NCBI GenBank assembly: GCA_028291985.1
Contig: JAQGNE010000042.1
Coordinates: forward strand, 1 to 42,322
DNA length: 42,322 nt
Reading direction: 5' to 3'
From: Polaromonas sp.
GTDB taxonomy: Bacteria; Pseudomonadota; Gammaproteobacteria; Burkholderiales; Burkholderiaceae_C
A program made the position numbers and the translations under genes. Positions within the stretch are counted from its first letter, which is position 1. Every line of letters begins with the position of its first letter. Of this stretch, positions 1 through 8,246 are shown piece by piece. Under the pieces are notes generated by a model, which searched no databases, had not been told where the DNA came from, and was given only the letters and a program-made list of their open reading frames with translations.

Positions 1-693
1 CATAGCAACAACCCCTTGATATTGTTGGGTTTCGGCTATTAATTGCTTGAAGAATTGTTTGTTCAAGCGGGCTGCCTCGCGTGACAGCTCAGCCATGCGG
101 TCGGTGCAGACGCGTACCGTTTCGTCAAGTTCGTCCGAAGCCACGACCTCATTCAGAAAGCCGCGTTGCTGCATGACCGGAGCATCAAGCACTGCAGCTG
201 ACAGCAACATTTTGCGAGCCGTCAATTCGCCAGCGGCCCGCATTACCAGCGCTGCTTCGCGCGGCGCCATTGGAAAACCCAACTTGGGCATTGGGACGCC
301 AAAGTGGGCAGACGTGGCCGAGATCCGGATGTCGCAACAACTGACAATCTCGAGCCCCGCCCCCATGCAATTGCCTTCGATCCGGGCGGCGATGGGCAGA
401 TCGCGGTCCAGCGAGGCCTGCAGTCCGCCCCAGACCTCAAGCTCATGCAACTCGCGCGGCGAAGCTTCCGTGAAACGAAACAACGGATACTCCAAAATCT
501 CCCCGCCGGCGCAGAAGTGGCCGCCCTTGCCCTGCACCACCACAGCGCTAAGCGACGAGTTATCCTGCAGGTGCGCGAACACCTCGCGAAGCTCGGCCCA
601 CATTACCAGCGACATGGCGTTGAGCTTGCGGCGGTTCGACAGGGTGACCCGGGCAAGGCTGCCCGAGACGTTCAACGTGACAGCACCGGTCAT
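1..693 (-). CDS. Enoyl-CoA hydratase/isomerase (crotonase) family protein, 3' end outside window
   Basis: 231 codons are visible, read leftward from an ATG at 693; crotonases are usually about 260 residues, so roughly 30 are missing past the left edge. The oxyanion-hole segment GGHFCAGGE is followed by GNCMGAGLEIVSCCDIRIS, which carries the first catalytic Glu of hydratases. The position of the second catalytic Glu (E164 of rat crotonase, normally in FGQPE) reads FGVPMP, so that acid is lost and simple syn-hydration is doubtful; a decarboxylase, isomerase or hydrolase role is possible. It lies about 295 bp downstream of a Bug receptor and malonyl-CoA decarboxylase on the same strand, suggesting work on a malonyl-type CoA ester. 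Family assignment is firm; the reaction is inference. Confidence 0.88.
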   Translation of the reverse strand, partial: MTGAVTLNVSGSLARVTLSNRRKLNAMSLVMWAELREVFAHLQDNSSLSAVVVQGKGGHFCAGGEILEYPLFRFTEASPRELHELEVWGGLQASLDRDLPIAARIEGNCMGAGLEIVSCCDIRISATSAHFGVPMPKLGFPMAPREAALVMRAAGELTARKMLLSAAVLDAPVMQQRGFLNEVVASDELDETVRVCTDRMAELSREAARLNKQFFKQLIAETQQYQGVVAM

Positions 694-861
694 GGACGCG
701 AAATAGCGTGTCGCAGGCCGCGAGCCCTCACCCATGCCCTATTGTGCAAAAGCTTGTCGCCTGACCGTGCCGCAGACAAAGCGCCTGACTGCGCGGCACA
801 TCCTCCTTCAGGCAGGGGCTGCGGGACTGGCTTCGCCAAAACGCAGGCGTAGCGCCTTTCA

Positions 862-952
862 GGAAGGGCTGCGAGTCGCAGCCCTTCCGCGTACCGTCCA
901 AGCCTGCAGATGCGAGCTTGACGCCGCGGCACGCAGCCCCCTTGGGGGACAG
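862..952 (-). repeat. GC-rich interspersed repeat, family 2, copy 1
   Basis: Read on the minus strand from 952, this aligns over about 75 bases with 9361-9444 (both start CTGYCCCC and share GTGCCGCGGC and AGGCTTGGA). It ends in a perfect inverted repeat, 13-base arms at 862-874 and 876-888 around one base. It lies between the Bug gene and the crotonase gene. The hairpin has no T-run, so it is not a typical terminator, though it could affect read-through. Confidence 0.6.
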
Positions 953-988
953 GGGGCGACACGAAATGCGCCACCGTAGGGGCCATAT

Positions 989-2005
989 TCATTCGAGCTT
1001 GGCGCCGGAGGCCTTGACCACCTCGGCCCAGCGCTTGACCTCGCTGCTGACAAAGCTGCCAAACTGCTGCGGACTCAGGTTGCCAAACTCGGCGCCATTG
1101 CTGGCCCAGATCGCCTTGAGCTCCTCGGTGGCCGCTGCCTTGCGGAACTCTTCCACCGCACGGGCCTGGACATCGGCTGGTGTGCCTTTGGGCGCCCACA
1201 TGCCGTACCAGGTCGTGACCGTGTAGTCGGGCAGACCGACCTCTGCGGCCGAGGGCACATCCGGGAAAGCCGGGTTGCGCTTGGTGCCGGAAACCATCAA
1301 CGCCTTGATGCGGCCGCCCTTGATGTGCGATGCCGATGAACCCAGGCCATCGAACATCATGTCGACGCTGCCCGCGATCAGGTCTTGCAGCGCCGGCCCC
1401 GCGCCGCGGTAAGGAATATGCGTGATGAAAGTCTTGGTCTGCTGCTTGAACAACTCGCCTGCCAGATGGTGTGAGGTGCCAGCGCCTGCAGAGCCATAGT
1501 TGTATTTTCCCGGTGTCTTGCGCACCGCTTCAATGAAGCTCTTGAAGTCGGCAAAAGGCATGGTTTTCGGGTTGACCACCAGCACCTGTGGCACATTGGC
1601 CAGCAGGGCCAGGGGAATGAAGTCCTTCTCGATGTCGTAGTCAAGCTTGGGGTACATCGACGGCGCGATCGTGTGGTGCACCGCGCCCATGAACAGGTTG
1701 TACCCGTCGGGCGCGACTTTGGCTGCGAGACTTGCGCCCAGCGTGCCGCCAGCACCGCCCCGGTTGTCAATGATGAGCTGCTTACCAGTCAGCTTGGCGA
1801 ACTGCGCGCCCAGCGGCCGTGCAAACGCATCGGTGCCGCCGCCCGCAGGAAACGGAACGATCACGCTCACTGGCTTGGCGGGCCAGGCAGACTGTCCGTA
1901 GGCGGCGCTGGACAGCAGCCCCAGGCCGGCAGCGCCGGCAGTGGCTTTACCCATCAGTTGCAGTAGGTCGCGGCGGCTGTGCATCGCGTCGGAAGTTATC
2001 GTCAT
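989..2005 (-). CDS. Bug-family (tripartite tricarboxylate transport) periplasmic receptor
   Basis: 338 residues, the normal Bug length. The N-terminus has a twin-arginine-like motif (HSRRDLLQLMG, about residues 9-19), a hydrophobic stretch and an AYGQS cleavage region. The mature part opens WPAKPVSVIVPFPAGGGTDAFAR, the family's hallmark ligand loop, followed by VDNRGGAGG-type and PDGYNLFMG motifs. Bug proteins bind organic acids in the periplasm; many are orphan receptors without nearby TctAB membrane subunits, and none are seen here. The ATG at 2005 has GGAGACAAGC upstream. It lies 84 bp downstream of malonyl-CoA decarboxylase on the same strand, so malonate or a related dicarboxylate is the likely ligand (inference). 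Confidence 0.93.
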   Translation of the reverse strand: MTITSDAMHSRRDLLQLMGKATAGAAGLGLLSSAAYGQSAWPAKPVSVIVPFPAGGGTDAFARPLGAQFAKLTGKQLIIDNRGGAGGTLGASLAAKVAPDGYNLFMGAVHHTIAPSMYPKLDYDIEKDFIPLALLANVPQVLVVNPKTMPFADFKSFIEAVRKTPGKYNYGSAGAGTSHHLAGELFKQQTKTFITHIPYRGAGPALQDLIAGSVDMMFDGLGSSASHIKGGRIKALMVSGTKRNPAFPDVPSAAEVGLPDYTVTTWYGMWAPKGTPADVQARAVEEFRKAAATEELKAIWASNGAEFGNLSPQQFGSFVSSEVKRWAEVVKASGAKLE

Positions 2006-2089
2006 GCTTGTCTCCAGTGGTGTGTTGTCAAAACTTCTGCTAACCAGCGCTTGTTGACGCGCTTTTTATCTTTGTGCATGGCGGCTGGG

Positions 2090-3577
2090 TCACAAATAAA
2101 GATGCTCGATGTCGCCAGCTGCGGGAATCTTGCCCTCGGCCAGCATGCTGCGGTGCCGGTCCAGCCGCCGCAGGTCATACACATAGTTGACCATGAGTCC
2201 GTAGGACTGTTTGACACCTTTCGCGGAAGGATCTCCCGCCCAGTTGATGCGCTCTATACGCGCACCATTGCCCAGATGAAAGCGCGCCACCGCATCAACC
2301 GGCTTGCCATCATCCATCGCCTGCCCCAGGTAGTGCGCCGCGCAACGCAACAGCATGTGTCGAACCGGCGATCTCTCGGGCAGGTTCAAGGCGTCTTCTA
2401 CAGCCGCCAGAAAACCGGCCGCCGTGGGTACATCCTGCCCTAGGGCACGCCCCAGCCCCAGACGCGTCTTGTCGTCCAGCCGGGTCAACGCCGCGGCGGC
2501 ATTTTTGCCCAGCCAGGCCCTGAACCCCGGAATAGGCGACAGCGTGGCAAAGGTACGCAGGCGTGGAAACTCTTCCTTTAGGGTTTCAACCACCCGCTTG
2601 ATGAGCGAGTCGCCAAAGCTCACGCCGCGCAGGCCGGCCTGGGTGTTGCTGATCGAGTAAAAAATGGCGGTAGTGGCCTTGTGCACCTGGGTCGCGTCGG
2701 CGGCTTCATCCAGCAGAGGCGTGATGCCGCCGGCAATGCTGTCGAGCAGCGCCACCTCAACAAATATCAGCGGCTCATCGGGCAGGCGCGGATGAAAAAA
2801 ACCGTAGCAGCGGCGGTCGGAATCCAGCCGGTTCTTGACGTCCGACCAGCTCTTGATGTCATGCACGGCCTCGTAGCGAATCAGCTTTTCGATCAGCGAT
2901 GCCGGAGAGTCCCAGCTGATGCGGCGCAGGTCGAGAAAGCCGACATCGAACCAGGTGGAAAACATGTACTCCATCTCGACATCCAGCGCCTGCAGCCGTT
3001 TGTCGGTCTTCAGCGAAGGCAGCATCTCGGCGCGCAGGTCGACCAGAAAACGAATGCCTTCTGTAAAGGCGCTGAAGCGCTGCAAGAGGCGCCGCCGGGG
3101 CGACACGGTGGCGCGGCGCAGGCGCACTTCGGCCACGGCCTCATCGCTGGTGCCCACCGCCGCGGCGTACTGGGCTTGGGCGGCCTTGGTTTTTTGCACA
3201 TCGGCGACAAACTGCTCGCTCATCAGCAGCCACATATCGCGCCGCTCTTCTTGCGATGCCTTGGCGTACCAAGACGCCACGCCCATGGCGCGCCGGCCAC
3301 CTTCCACCTCGCTGACGCGCGGATCCACGATGGCTTTCAACTCTTCAAGCGTACGGCGCAGAACGCGGGGCGACAGCGCTTCTTCCTTCTTCCGCAAGGT
3401 GGCCTTCAGGCGCTCCCGCGTACTCCGGCCGGGAGCGGTACGCTCCGCCGGTGTCGAAACAGCTATCATTTTTGTAGCTTCCTTCGCCTGTACCGATTGG
3501 GCCAGAGGCATATTTGATTGATTTTTTTCAACTGGAGGCGTTGCCGCGCCTGTGCCAAACCAGCCCAGGCCGCTCAT
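2090..3577 (-). CDS. matA: Malonyl-CoA decarboxylase
   Basis: 495 residues. The protein decarboxylates malonyl-CoA to acetyl-CoA. Recognisable family blocks are SIAGGITPLLDEA, FYSISNTQAGLRGVSFGD followed by the FATLSPIPGF segment, RHMLLRCAAHYL, and the C-terminal FHLGNGARIERINW with SYGLMVNYVYDL. The first 40 or so residues are not part of the conserved fold: residues about 20-39 are encoded by a copy of the 59-bp repeat (3461-3519), and an internal Met sits at its end. The chosen ATG at 3577 overlaps the upstream regulator's stop codon as ATGA, which supports translational coupling. Control by the adjacent GntR protein is likely. Confidence 0.93.
   Translation of the reverse strand: MSGLGWFGTGAATPPVEKNQSNMPLAQSVQAKEATKMIAVSTPAERTAPGRSTRERLKATLRKKEEALSPRVLRRTLEELKAIVDPRVSEVEGGRRAMGVASWYAKASQEERRDMWLLMSEQFVADVQKTKAAQAQYAAAVGTSDEAVAEVRLRRATVSPRRRLLQRFSAFTEGIRFLVDLRAEMLPSLKTDKRLQALDVEMEYMFSTWFDVGFLDLRRISWDSPASLIEKLIRYEAVHDIKSWSDVKNRLDSDRRCYGFFHPRLPDEPLIFVEVALLDSIAGGITPLLDEAADATQVHKATTAIFYSISNTQAGLRGVSFGDSLIKRVVETLKEEFPRLRTFATLSPIPGFRAWLGKNAAAALTRLDDKTRLGLGRALGQDVPTAAGFLAAVEDALNLPERSPVRHMLLRCAAHYLGQAMDDGKPVDAVARFHLGNGARIERINWAGDPSAKGVKQSYGLMVNYVYDLRRLDRHRSMLAEGKIPAAGDIEHLYL
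3461..3519 (+). repeat. 59-bp interspersed element, copy A (inside matA)
   Basis: Matches GCTAY-N8-TAGCT-N19-GGRCY exactly: GCTAT at 3462, TAGCT at 3475, GGGCC at 3499, then AGAGGCATATTTGA. It is read antisense by malonyl-CoA decarboxylase as an Ala/Lys-rich stretch near the N-terminus. Confidence 0.85.
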
Positions 3578-4242
3578 GATGCAAACCTGGAACGCTGGCT
3601 TCGGGCAAGGTCTCGCAAGGCTTCGCGCTGGCGCAGCAAGTGAGTGCGCATGGCAGCCTCGGCGCCTTCACTGTCGCGACTTTTGAGCGCTGCAAACACG
3701 GTCATGTGCTCGGACAGGCTTTGCGCCAACCGACCGGGTGCGCCCAAGGACTGCAACCGCGACAGCTTCAGAATCTTGCGCAGGTCGGCAATCGCCTGTG
3801 CCAGCCAGCGGTTGTTGGCCAGTTCGATGATGGCTTCATGAATGATGAAGTTGGTGGCGTAGTAGTCCTTGATGCGGCCAGCGTCGGCATGGCCCTGCAG
3901 CCTGTCGTGCAGAACACCCAGTTCACGCAGATCGGCATCGGTGGCACGGCGGGCCGCCTCAAATGCGCACCGGCCTTCCAGCAGCGCAATCACCGGAAAG
4001 ATGTCGTCGAGGTCCTGCTCGGTCACTTCGTTCACAAAGCATCCACGGCGCGGCTCATGCCGCAACAGGCCTTCCGCGGTGAGTACCTTCAGCGCTTCGC
4101 GCAGCGGCGTGCGCGAAATTTCCAGCCGCGTACAAAGCGCTGCTTCATCCAGAAAACTGCCCGGCGCCAGCTCGCCTGCGAAGATCTGTTCGCGCAGGAT
4201 GCCAGCTACTTCATCGTGCAGGGAGTTTGGGACGAGTCGCAT
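3574..4242 (-). CDS. GntR-family regulator, FCD (FadR-like) subfamily
   Basis: 222 residues from the ATG at 4242; an in-frame GTG at 4266 would add eight. The N-terminal winged helix-turn-helix contains LHDEVAGILREQIFAGELAPG, TRLEISRTPLREALKVL and GLLRHEPRRGCFV. The C-terminal FCD domain starts around residue 80 with ALLEGRCAFEAARRA and binds a small organic acid or acyl-CoA in this family. The stop overlaps the start of malonyl-CoA decarboxylase by four bases, so it probably senses malonate or a malonyl derivative and controls this operon. Candidate operator repeats lie upstream at 4298-4330. The effector is inference. Confidence 0.92.
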   Translation of the reverse strand: MRLVPNSLHDEVAGILREQIFAGELAPGSFLDEAALCTRLEISRTPLREALKVLTAEGLLRHEPRRGCFVNEVTEQDLDDIFPVIALLEGRCAFEAARRATDADLRELGVLHDRLQGHADAGRIKDYYATNFIIHEAIIELANNRWLAQAIADLRKILKLSRLQSLGAPGRLAQSLSEHMTVFAALKSRDSEGAEAAMRTHLLRQREALRDLARSQRSRFAS

Positions 4243-4297
4243 GTTTTTAGGCGGATTGGAAAGCACAGATTAGCATCTGTCGCGGGTTGTGATTAGC

Positions 4298-4330
4298 AGT
4301 AATTACCCGTAATTACTGGTATGTACGGGT
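4298..4330. promoter_or_regulatory. Candidate operator of the FCD-GntR regulator
   Basis: Two overlapping inverted repeats lie about 55 bp before the regulator start. AGTAATTA (4298-4305) pairs with TAATTACT (4310-4317) across CCCG. ACCCGTA (4305-4311) pairs with TACGGGT (4324-4330). The core TGGTATGTACG resembles the TGGTnnnACCA-type half-sites of FadR-like proteins. Binding is inferred. Confidence 0.45.
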
Positions 4331-4452
4331 GTTTCTACCAACGCGACTGCGATCTGGAAAGGTGTCAGGCGCCATAACTTCGAGGTCGACTTCACAAAAT
4401 CAGACGTCTGCAATGCAAGTCGCCAGCCGTCGATTGCCTTTTGCCCCTTGCA

Positions 4453-4505
<53 letters not shown>

Positions 4506-4656
4506 CACGACATGTGAACACTGCACCTCGCGTGATGCACGCCGTCGCACCGGTAGGCGCTCACCGACACCAGCTGTGGTGCTTATGCCGACTCTCGACA
4601 CTGTCCCAGCGCTAATGTGCAAAGGATGCACCAACCAATCACGCCAGGAGCCCAAC

Positions 4657-4962
4657 ATGCCAAGAGGTGACAAATCAACCTACAGCGACAAACAAAAGCG
4701 GCAGGCCGAACATATCGAGGAAGGCTATGAGAAGCGCGGCATGGCCGAGAACGAAGCAGAGCGACGGGCATGGGCCACCGTCAACAAGGAAACCGGTGGC
4801 GGAAAAAAGTCAGGTTCGGGCCGTGGCGAACCGGAAAACCACGAACCCTCGCGCAGGGGCGGCCGCCTAGGCGGACAGGCTGCCGGAGAGCGGACAGCAG
4901 CCGAGCGATCAGCCTCAGCCAAGAAGGCAGCCGCGACCCGCAGACGCAACGCAGCCAAATAA
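4657..4962 (+). CDS. Small basic hydrophilic protein (plasmid-stabilisation-like)
   Basis: 101 residues starting MPRGDKSTYSDKQKRQAEH, preceded by CCAGGAG seven bases before the ATG. The N-terminal half is charged and probably helical; the middle is Gly/Lys-rich (TGGGKKSGSGRG); the tail is Ala/Lys/Arg-rich (SAKKAAATRRRNAAK), suggesting nucleic-acid binding. I recall similar short proteins annotated as plasmid stabilisation protein in many Proteobacteria, but that name has little functional support. The frame is open upstream to about 4441 through the heptamer repeat, but the ribosome-binding site and the conserved-looking start both favour 4657. It stands alone between oppositely oriented neighbours. 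Confidence 0.8.
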   Translation: MPRGDKSTYSDKQKRQAEHIEEGYEKRGMAENEAERRAWATVNKETGGGKKSGSGRGEPENHEPSRRGGRLGGQAAGERTAAERSASAKKAAATRRRNAAK

Positions 4963-5253
4963 ACAATGCTGTCCGCCCCACCAAAGCGGTTGTTTGCTAT
5001 GATATTTATAGCTACAAACCATCAATTATATTGGGCTAGCGGCATTATTTTCCAATAACGGCTTCTACCAGCTCTGGGAGATCGTTGATCGAACCTCGGA
5101 TCCTGGAAACCCGCGAACGGCTGGTTGCAAGCCAGCGTTTGATGGATCGACAGTGATGTGCCGCCAGCAACTGCCCTGACCACGCAAAAACATTCCTAGG
5201 ACACTGCCGCACCGGCAAGGAAGCGGCCTGGTACCGATGTACCGTCGCAGTGG
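4963..5253. other. Intergenic region holding repeat copy B
   Basis: Besides the 59-bp element at 4995-5053, no gene is supported. A minus-strand frame (5045-5257, TTG start overlapping the NUDIX stop codon) would encode 70 residues ending INDLPELVEAVIGK. It has no ribosome-binding site and no recognisable family, so it is not called. Confidence 0.5.
4995..5053 (+). repeat. 59-bp interspersed element, copy B
   Basis: TGCTAT at 4995, TAGCT at 5009 and GGGCT at 5033, with exact N8 and N19 spacing, followed by AGCGGCATTATTT. It is intergenic, downstream of the small basic protein gene. Confidence 0.85.
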
Positions 5254-6141
5254 TCAATCAGCAAACAAGCCCTCAAATCCATCCATGGGTTCAAACAGCT
5301 TGTTCCGGTACCGCAAGCGGGTGGGCCCGGGCATCGCCCTCGCCTTCAACGGATGCTCCGCATCCCCGGGGTAGCAAATCACGCGGGTGCCGTCGATATC
5401 AATCGGATGCGGCTGGATCACCGGTGGCAAGCGGCTGCGGGCATCAGCCAGGGCAGCCTGTACGCTCGCAAAACGTGACAGGTGCGCCAGCGTCATGATC
5501 TGCGGCGGTGCCAGTTCAAAAAGGCCGTCGCGGTGCAATTCGAGCGCTGCCCTGGGTTGCAGCCAGATGCTTTCGGTTGCCTCAAAGTTGTCATGAGTAG
5601 CGACCTGTCCCGCGGGCGCTGCAGCCACAAAAAAACGGGTGTCAAAACGCCGGTTCATCACCGATGGCGATTCCGGCGTGATCCAGCGGGACCAGGGCGC
5701 AAGGCAAGTGGTTTGCAGCCGCAGCGCCATGCTGGCCAGCACTTTGTTGAAAGCCTGGCCTTCGCGCAGCATCCGGGTTGCACGCTCTGCATGCGCGTGG
5801 GTGACGCCGTCGGCAAACAAAATGCCGGACTCTTCAAACACCTCTCGCACCGCGGCAATATAAAGCCCCGCAGCAGTCGCGTGGTCTATATCGGGCTCAT
5901 TGAGCGCTGCATGCAAATCGGCCAGCGGCTGGTCGATATGCAAACCGGTATTCAACTCGGCATCCAGCTTGTCAACCTTGCCACCCGGAAAGACAAAGGC
6001 GCCACCCAGCACGTTTGATTTGGCGTGGCGCTTGATCAGGAATACCTGCAGGCCCTGGGCGTCACCGCTGCCGTCGCGCAGCATGATGACAGTAGCTGCA
6101 GCGCGTGGCGGGCCGGTGACGATGTCAGTGTTCAGTTCCAA
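5254..6141 (-). CDS. NUDIX hydrolase (long form)
   Basis: 295 residues. It opens with AAATVIMLRDG and VFLIKRHAKSNVLGGAFVFPGGKVD, the beta-strands leading into the Nudix box. The box core AAVREVFEESGILF (near residue 100) supplies the metal-binding REVFEE glutamates. The glycine and first Glu of the usual Gx5E are displaced by an insertion of about 35 residues, as in NUDT7/NUDT19-like coenzyme A or acyl-CoA diphosphatases; the substrate is not proven. It follows dnaB by 41 bp on the same strand and may be co-transcribed with it. Confidence 0.88.
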   Translation of the reverse strand: MELNTDIVTGPPRAAATVIMLRDGSGDAQGLQVFLIKRHAKSNVLGGAFVFPGGKVDKLDAELNTGLHIDQPLADLHAALNEPDIDHATAAGLYIAAVREVFEESGILFADGVTHAHAERATRMLREGQAFNKVLASMALRLQTTCLAPWSRWITPESPSVMNRRFDTRFFVAAAPAGQVATHDNFEATESIWLQPRAALELHRDGLFELAPPQIMTLAHLSRFASVQAALADARSRLPPVIQPHPIDIDGTRVICYPGDAEHPLKARAMPGPTRLRYRNKLFEPMDGFEGLFAD

Positions 6142-6182
6142 AGGGGCTCGCAGTTATCAGTGGTGAGCTTGGACCGGGCGTT

Positions 6183-7592
6183 CTAGAAATCACCCGATCC
6201 ATTTGCCAGGCTCTCAAACTTGGTGATGCGGTTGATGAAGGCCAGCTTGACGGTACCGGTCGGCCCGTTACGCTGCTTGCTGATGATGACCTCGGCCACA
6301 CCGGGCTCTTTGCAGGCTTCCTTGGTGTAGTACTCGTCGCGGTAGATGAACATGATGATGTCGGCGTCCTGCTCGATGGCGCCGGACTCGCGCAGGTCAC
6401 TCATCATGGGGCGCTTGTCGGTGCGTGACTCGACGCCACGGCTGAGCTGCGACAGCGCAATGACCGGGCACTGCAGCTCCTTGGCCAGCATCTTGAGGCC
6501 ACGCGAAATCTCGCCCACGGCAGTCGCGCGGTTCTCTTCGTTCATGCTGCTTGACACGCTCATCAGCTGCAGATAGTCCACCACGATCAGGCCGAGCTTG
6601 CCGCACTGCTTGGCCAGGCGTCTGGCGTTGGCGCGCAACTCGCTGACGGTCAGGCCGGGGGTCTCATCAATGTGCAAAGAGATGTTGCGCAGCTTTTCAA
6701 TCGCTTCGGTAAGGCGCGGCCACTCTTCATCGGTCAGAGCGCCCGTGCGCAGATGGGTCTGGTCGATACGCCCGATGGAGCCGACGATACGCACCGCCAG
6801 CTGTGACGCGCCCATCTCCATCGAAAACACCGCCACCGGCAGGCCCTCGTTCAGAGCCACATGCTCGGCGATGTTGATGGCCAGCGCAGTCTTGCCCATG
6901 GACGGCCTGGCCGCCAGAATCACCAGGTCGCCGGCCTGAAATCCGGACGTCATGCGGTCCAGGTCGTAAAAACCAGTGGGCACACCCGTCACGTCGTTGG
7001 GGTTTTCAGCCATTTCGGTCACGCGGTCAAGCAGGCTGACCACCAGCGTGTCCATGCTCTGGAAACCTTCCTTCATGCGCGAGCCCTGCTCGCCGATCTT
7101 GAAGATTTTTTGTTCGGCCTCGTCCAGGATGGTGGCTACGTCCTTGCCCTGCGGGTTGAACGCGTTGGTCGAGATTTCATCGCTGGCGGCCACCAGTTTG
7201 CGCAAAATGGAGCGCTCACGAACGATCTCTGCATAACGGCGGATATTGCTGGCACTCGGCACATACTGCGCCAGTGAGTTGAGGTAACTCAAACCACCGA
7301 TGTCGCCTTCCTTGCCCTGGTTTTGCAGATGCTCGTAAACCGTGATCACGTCAGCCGGCTTGTTGGCGTTGATCAGCGCCCCTATGGCGCCGTACACCAG
7401 CTTGTGCTCGCCCCTGTAAAAATCGGCATCCACCAACAAGTCTCCCACGCGGTCCCAGGCACTGTTGTCCAGCAGCAGGCCGCCCAGCACGCTGGATTCG
7501 CCTTCAATGGAATGCGGTGGAATTCGCAGTTGAGCGATCTGCCGGTCCGGGCTGTAGCCGGGCTGTTCAAACGTGGAAAGTGCAGCTGACAT
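6183..7592 (-). CDS. dnaB: Replicative DNA helicase DnaB
   Basis: 469 residues, full length. The N-terminal domain (PPHSIEGESSVLGGLLLD) mediates hexamer and primase contacts. The RecA-like motor has Walker A RPSMGKTALA with Lys about 234, Walker B LIVVDYLQLM, and the DnaB motif QLSRGVESR with DKRPMMSDLRESG. The C-terminus ends RNGPTGTVKLAFINRITKFE. It unwinds the fork ahead of DNA polymerase III. It lies downstream of rpsF-priB-rpsR-rplI, the common betaproteobacterial order, but is separated from rplI by a terminator, so it probably has its own promoter in 7593-7726. Confidence 0.98.
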   Translation of the reverse strand: MSAALSTFEQPGYSPDRQIAQLRIPPHSIEGESSVLGGLLLDNSAWDRVGDLLVDADFYRGEHKLVYGAIGALINANKPADVITVYEHLQNQGKEGDIGGLSYLNSLAQYVPSASNIRRYAEIVRERSILRKLVAASDEISTNAFNPQGKDVATILDEAEQKIFKIGEQGSRMKEGFQSMDTLVVSLLDRVTEMAENPNDVTGVPTGFYDLDRMTSGFQAGDLVILAARPSMGKTALAINIAEHVALNEGLPVAVFSMEMGASQLAVRIVGSIGRIDQTHLRTGALTDEEWPRLTEAIEKLRNISLHIDETPGLTVSELRANARRLAKQCGKLGLIVVDYLQLMSVSSSMNEENRATAVGEISRGLKMLAKELQCPVIALSQLSRGVESRTDKRPMMSDLRESGAIEQDADIIMFIYRDEYYTKEACKEPGVAEVIISKQRNGPTGTVKLAFINRITKFESLANGSGDF

Positions 7593-7726
7593 GGAAGTCC
7601 TGTGAGAGAGCCCTGCATGCTACGCTTTTCGCCCGCCAGAGCGCGGGATAAGGCTGTGCACAAGCAGGGGAAATGCAGTGGATTTGCCGCCTGTAGCTGT
7701 GTACGGATACGCCCACGGATTAGCCA

Positions 7727-7754
7727 TGAAAAAAGCCGCTCGGCGAGCGGCTTT
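7727..7754 (-). terminator. Rho-independent terminator after rplI
   Basis: On the minus strand, AAAGCCGCTC and GAGCGGCTTT form a 10-bp stem with a short loop, followed by a T-run and TCATGG. It lies about 25 bp after the rplI stop and separates the ribosomal operon from dnaB. Confidence 0.88.
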
Positions 7755-7779
7755 CACATGAACGGCAGTTGCCGGGAAA

Positions 7780-8232
7780 TCAGGCAGTTTCGCCGAGCAC
7801 CGTTACGTTGATGTCTACCAGCACATCGGTGTGCAGCGCAACGCTAACCGCATGGTCGCCCACGGTTTTCAGCGGGCCATTGGGCATGCGAACCTGAGCC
7901 TTGGCAACAGCAAAGCCCTGCTTGGTCAGCTCATTGGCAACATCGTGGTTCGTGACCGAGCCGAACAGGCGGCCGTCAACGCCCGCTTTTTGCGTGAGCT
8001 TGACGGTGGTGCCCGAAAGCTTGGCACCCAAAGCCTGCATTTCGGCAAGCTTGGCGGCAGCGGCTTTTTCGAGTTCGGCGCGCTTGACTTCAAACTCCTT
8101 GATAGCCGACGCGGTAGCGCGGCGGGCGCGGCCAGACGGAATCAGGAAATTGCGTGCATAGCCATCTTTGACTTTGACAACTTCACCCAGATTTCCGAGG
8201 TTGACAACTTTGTCGAGCAGAATAATTTGCAT
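7780..8232 (-). CDS. rplI: 50S ribosomal protein L9
   Basis: 150 residues, standard for L9. The N-terminal 23S rRNA-binding domain reads [32 protein letters not shown], followed by the long connecting helix ([20 protein letters not shown]) and the C-terminal domain with DGRLFGSVT. It is the last gene of the rpsF-priB-rpsR-rplI operon, 14 bp after rpsR, and ends just before a strong terminator. Confidence 0.98.
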   Translation of the reverse strand: MQIILLDKVVNLGNLGEVVKVKDGYARNFLIPSGRARRATASAIKEFEVKRAELEKAAAAKLAEMQALGAKLSGTTVKLTQKAGVDGRLFGSVTNHDVANELTKQGFAVAKAQVRMPNGPLKTVGDHAVSVALHTDVLVDINVTVLGETA

Positions 8233-8246
8233 GGGGTAGTACCTCT

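Noticed and set aside
5045..5257. 70-codon minus-strand frame overlapping the NUDIX stop, ending INDLPELVEAVIGK
   Set aside because: TTG start, no ribosome-binding site, no recognisable family, and it runs into repeat copy B.
7690..7720. TGTAGCTGTG near dnaB as another 59-bp element
   Set aside because: The required GCTAY thirteen bases upstream and the GGRCY downstream are absent.
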